From NCBI GenBank assembly GCA_024704765.1, contig JAKMXF010000022.1:449055-513054 (forward strand): a stretch of DNA of 64,000 bases. The letters run 5' to 3'. This document shows, piece after piece, positions 62,101 through 64,000 of the stretch; within the stretch, counting starts at the first letter, position 1, and each line of letters begins with the position of its first letter. A program made the position numbers and the translations under genes. The notes beneath the pieces are model-generated. The model was not told the origin of the DNA, did no database searches, and saw only the letters and a program-made list of their open reading frames with translations. The stretch is from Oopsacas minuta. Lineage: Eukaryota; Porifera; Hexactinellida; Lyssacinosida; Leucopsacidae.

Positions 62101-64000
62101 CAGTAACATTTCTAGATTCTGGAAAACTGTATATAGTTGCAGCTACGTGTTCTTCAACTAGAATCTCATTTGATACTTTGAACTTAGATTCACCATTAAT
62201 ACTACAGAAAGAAAGAATACGGAATTGAATATTATCGCCAAGAGACAATCCACTTAGTGTATATGAATAAGATCCAGCTTTTTCATCTATAATGTTGAGA
62301 ACCCGCTGTTCGAGATAAAGCCATTCGAGAGAGTTAGGTCCCTCTGATGAACTGCTCCAAAATCTGTAGGATATGTTGAAAAAGGTAAGGCAGTGTGGAC
62401 CGTTGTGTGGGAACACTTCCCAGTTCAATATAACATCCCCTTGAGTTGGAGAAGACAGATCAAATGCAGACGGTTTAGGAGGCGATTTCTTTATATTCGC
62501 ATCGTCAATAGGGGTTTGTGTTGAAGGATCAGTAGTATATACGTAAGTAGTGGATGCAGTATCAACAACAGTCACCAATGTAAAAGAGTTTCCTAAGGTA
62601 CCTGGTAGTACGCAAGTAACGAGATAAGCTCCAGTAGCATTAAAAAATCCTGTCAACGTGGAGTTCTTCCATTCAGAATCGCCCTTAGATGGGCCTTGTG
62701 TATTGGTTATATTGAAATTTTCGTTTGTATCGCTAATTATTGAATCTTGACTATAGATTTTGTAGTTCCATATGAAATCCACGTCTACATCTGTAAGAAT
62801 TTTAAAGCTTAGACTGAATGGCTCATTAATCAATACTTCAAGAGTTCTCTCAGGAAAAATTTTTTCAGATCGTACAATGTCAAAAAGTGAAAACAGCTGA
62901 AGCAATACAACCAAGAAGAAAGGTGGGATCAATTTCATTTCAAGTTGGTTGATAAGTTCAGCTAAATTCAATACAACAAAAGATTACTACTGTCTGAATT
63001 AACAGTTTAATGTATTTATCATAATTTGTAGCAATTCTAGTACGCATATGACAGATTGAAGGCTGAATCAGTGTATTACAATTTTACGTCAATTTAATTG
63101 CTACGGGTTGAGAATCCTGATATTACCATAGCTCGCATGTTAATCGACAAACTGCCTCTTCGGCTGCGGGTGTATCAATAAACTGGCTTCATTTGCCAAT
63201 TAAACTCTCTCTATTTATTATGTATTGACACGCAACTAAGGATGCTTATAGAAGAGATGGCAACAAAGTTGAACAGCGAACTTTTCTAATCTATTCAAGA
63301 TAATATAAAGTTAAGTGGTTTCTAACCACAAATACCAATTAATTGTTCCAGTTGCTAGATAAGATAATATTTTACCTTCCCAGATTATTTATCTGTAAAG
63401 AATTATATGTGAACGTTTTCGTTTGTGTATGAATATACTTGGAGTACTCCAATGAGAAAAGATAGTGTATACCGGTTATAACACACCATGTAAAGGAAAC
63501 ATTCAATTCCTGTTATAACGAACTCGGATAAAACGAAATGCCCGATTATATCAAATCATCGAAATAAGTAAATTATTGTTATCCACCCTTTCTCTTGAAC
63601 TCAGGTCATATAAGTCATGTGAGAGTAATTTTGTGGTGAAAATTTCATCATTTATATTCAATTCATATTCAACTGAATTTAAATAATATGTGACAAAATA
63701 CTGATGGTCAAAAAATTGTCAAAACAATATAAAGATGATATGTTAAATTACAACATGAAGCGTATATTATAAGAATTCAGAATTGACCAGAAACCTGTCA
63801 TTACAAACAACTCAACTGCTAGACAATGACAAGGATTGTAGACTCATAGAAGAGTGGATCAATTTATTAATACAGTAGCACTAGTAGCCGCCGGATGCTA
63901 GCCCGGTATTCTCACGAGGAGCTAGTCGGTAGATAAGAAACCATATATAGTATACTAACCTGTAGCTCATCCTTTCGTCTAAGTAACTGGTCCATAACAA
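56131..64000 (-). CDS. TRPA1: TRPA1-like ankyrin cation channel (5' partial)
   Basis: Non-selective cation channel of the TRPA type, a sensor of irritants or temperature in animals. Exons in coding order: 64000-63960 (tentative, donor CAG/GTTAGT), 59577-58519 and 58293-56131; all three junctions are phase 0. The second exon begins in frame without any ATG, so at least one earlier exon is needed. The two main exons encode about 15 ankyrin repeats (for example TPLHFAAKN, SPLHLAAQLGH, TPLHYAARNNR), then the TRPA linker, six membrane spans, a pore region TMTTGEFEYDSIF, and the post-S6 stretch LLMNLLVGLAVDDI that is highly typical of TRPA1. A coiled coil closes the C-terminus. If the 63960 exon is right, the receptor kinase gene lies within this gene's 4.4-kb intron on the same strand. 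Confidence 0.88.
58294..58518 (-). other. Intron of TRPA1-like gene
   Basis: The donor is CAG/GTAAAT at 58518 and the acceptor GATAG at 58294. It joins an ankyrin repeat exactly (IVQ to ILLKNGAHV). Both strands contain a CCCCGTTTGTGGA string twice (near 58408 and 58482), a small direct repeat. Confidence 0.85.
59578..60178. other. Non-coding stretch between TRPA exon and RTK
   Basis: 601 bp. Around 59788-59835, TACTCTAGGGGTCC and GGTCCTTAGAGTA form an imperfect inverted repeat around a GC-rich centre, which may be a small MITE. The rest is AT-rich and should hold the 3' UTR of the kinase gene. Confidence 0.45.
60179..62938 (-). CDS. Frizzled-CRD receptor tyrosine kinase (ROR/MuSK-like)
   Basis: Single-exon gene, 919 aa from the ATG at 62938; the frame is open further upstream but has no earlier ATG. 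Signal peptide 1-24; a probable degenerate Ig-like domain (about 27-128); FN3 (about 153-262); Ig (268-358, Cys 288 and Cys 337); Frizzled-type cysteine-rich domain with ten Cys (370-495); TM about 527-555; kinase about 598-885. Catalytic residues are intact: GQGQFGSV P-loop, AVK at 631-633, HRDLATRN (752-759), DFG (772-774). The activation loop has DVYKSDYYR, the Tyr-Tyr pair typical of the ROR/MuSK/Trk group. A short kinase insert lies at about 700-725. ROR and MuSK use the CRD for Wnt sensing, so a Wnt-type ligand is plausible. There is no kringle domain. FN3 together with CRD is not the classical ROR or MuSK order. Confidence 0.93.
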   Translation of the reverse strand: MKLIPPFFLVVLLQLFSLFDIVRSEKIFPERTLEVLINEPFSLSFKILTDVDVDFIWNYKIYSQDSIISDTNENFNITNTQGPSKGDSEWKNSTLTGFFNATGAYLVTCVLPGTLGNSFTLVTVVDTASTTYVYTTDPSTQTPIDDANIKKSPPKPSAFDLSSPTQGDVILNWEVFPHNGPHCLTFFNISYRFWSSSSEGPNSLEWLYLEQRVLNIIDEKAGSYSYTLSGLSLGDNIQFRILSFCSINGESKFKVSNEILVEEHVAATIYSFPESRNVTEGESIVLNCNAYGYPDPEFEWFKALTISGNFEDAVNIHDGNTLIFDTVSTSDEGLYFCRSYNRPNGTITSDRKGIKLNVNPVITVEPVSSCAIVTMNECSPFLNNTPSYYSQSAELDDQAYALKNLLLSLTSSNEFDPCYRAGMTYLCNNLFRRCTPTDDPIRIVSPFDDYCKADCLDFWYSNCKEAWNMFSVSDLYRGFPWVHECNDITSSPETCVPLGIKAILSLDLITTSEGVTEGPQPTESSTLPLIIGIIIIFVVIVVIVIGIIVLCVMYYRQVNKPQFCSSKFTESKVAENQFYLPFNTKTTMTDRKEFPRSAVRFLRKLGQGQFGSVDLAEAKSIIPGEKVTLIAVKTLHDGATMKNRMDFEREADIMLRFDHPNILQLLGVSFKDKSAPLCLLFEYMEKGDLNNYLRGCASSYIKRFNNIPCPARSRTESELSDDPPVLSASDLVNISNQIASGMHYLAMRSFVHRDLATRNCLVGKNLVVKIGDFGMSKDVYKSDYYRIGKEALLPIKWMAPEAIMYGKATIQTDIWSFGVLMWEVFSFAMQPWYGFTNEQVIEKVKGGEILSKPDNCPQLIYSLMLECWDMDPGKRINFESILQRLSSWRVSSTESTSLPDIEIDASDPFDDDNPQVSPI
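62939..63959. other. Upstream of RTK / probable TRPA intron
   Basis: 1,021 bp without coding sign. It should carry the kinase gene promoter. AACGAACTCGGATAAAACG near 63516 resembles the transposon-like string at 46345 and may be a further fragment of that element. Confidence 0.45.

Overview
The window is nuclear DNA of an animal. The protein-coding genes carry GT-AG introns, signal peptides and animal-type families: adhesion GPCRs, a Frizzled-CRD receptor tyrosine kinase, a DDR-like discoidin protein, a TRPA-type channel, exportin-7 and a girdin/HOOK coiled-coil protein. The DNA is AT-rich and gene-dense. Most housekeeping genes have no introns at all, whereas the adhesion receptors have many short ones. 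Together this suggests a compact genome of an early-branching animal, with a sponge as my best guess. That guess is inference and I cannot name a species.

Region 1 (1-39,386) is a head-to-tail array of three adhesion GPCR genes on the + strand. They are A (1-7,751, 5' end outside the window), B (8,609-18,512) and C (19,021-39,386). B and C have the same plan: signal peptide, C-type-lectin-like domain, a long string of fibronectin type III (FN3) domains (12 in B, 26 in C), one Ig domain, a GAIN domain with GPS cleavage motif, a 7TM bundle, and a long, probably disordered cytoplasmic tail. Nearly every FN3 domain is one exon of about 300 bp bounded by phase-1 introns, so exons can be gained, lost or swapped without breaking the frame. 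The array shows recent exchange: blocks of FN3 exons and introns are repeated within C and shared with B and A, and a 1.2-kb tract covering GPS and 7TM is almost identical between B and C. Other parts of the same genes, the tails included, have clearly diverged. B has lost a pair of FN3 exons that A and C keep. This looks like a diversifying cell-surface recognition family, which is the most interesting thing in the window.

Region 2 (33,833-36,299, - strand) is a three-exon gene lying inside one intron of gene C. It encodes a secreted/membrane protein with the discoidin plus discoidin-like ectodomain of DDR receptors, a threonine-rich stalk, one membrane span and a short tail with no kinase.

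Region 3 (39,387-56,130) holds ordinary, intron-free genes: adenylosuccinate lyase (-), phospholipase B-like hydrolase (+, divergent from the lyase), a membrane-anchored short-chain dehydrogenase (+), an NHL-type beta-propeller protein (+), exportin-7 (-), a leucine-rich-repeat protein (-) and a CCDC88/HOOK-like coiled-coil protein (-). The last is interrupted by a one-base frameshift.

Region 4 (56,131-64,000, - strand) contains a TRPA1-type ankyrin/6TM channel gene. Its next upstream exon appears to lie at the right-hand edge of the window. Between the two sits an intronless receptor tyrosine kinase gene (Ig-like, FN3, Ig, Frizzled CRD, TM, kinase). Several short non-coding stretches resemble ends of DNA transposons (MITE-like), and there is one dispersed repeat pair.
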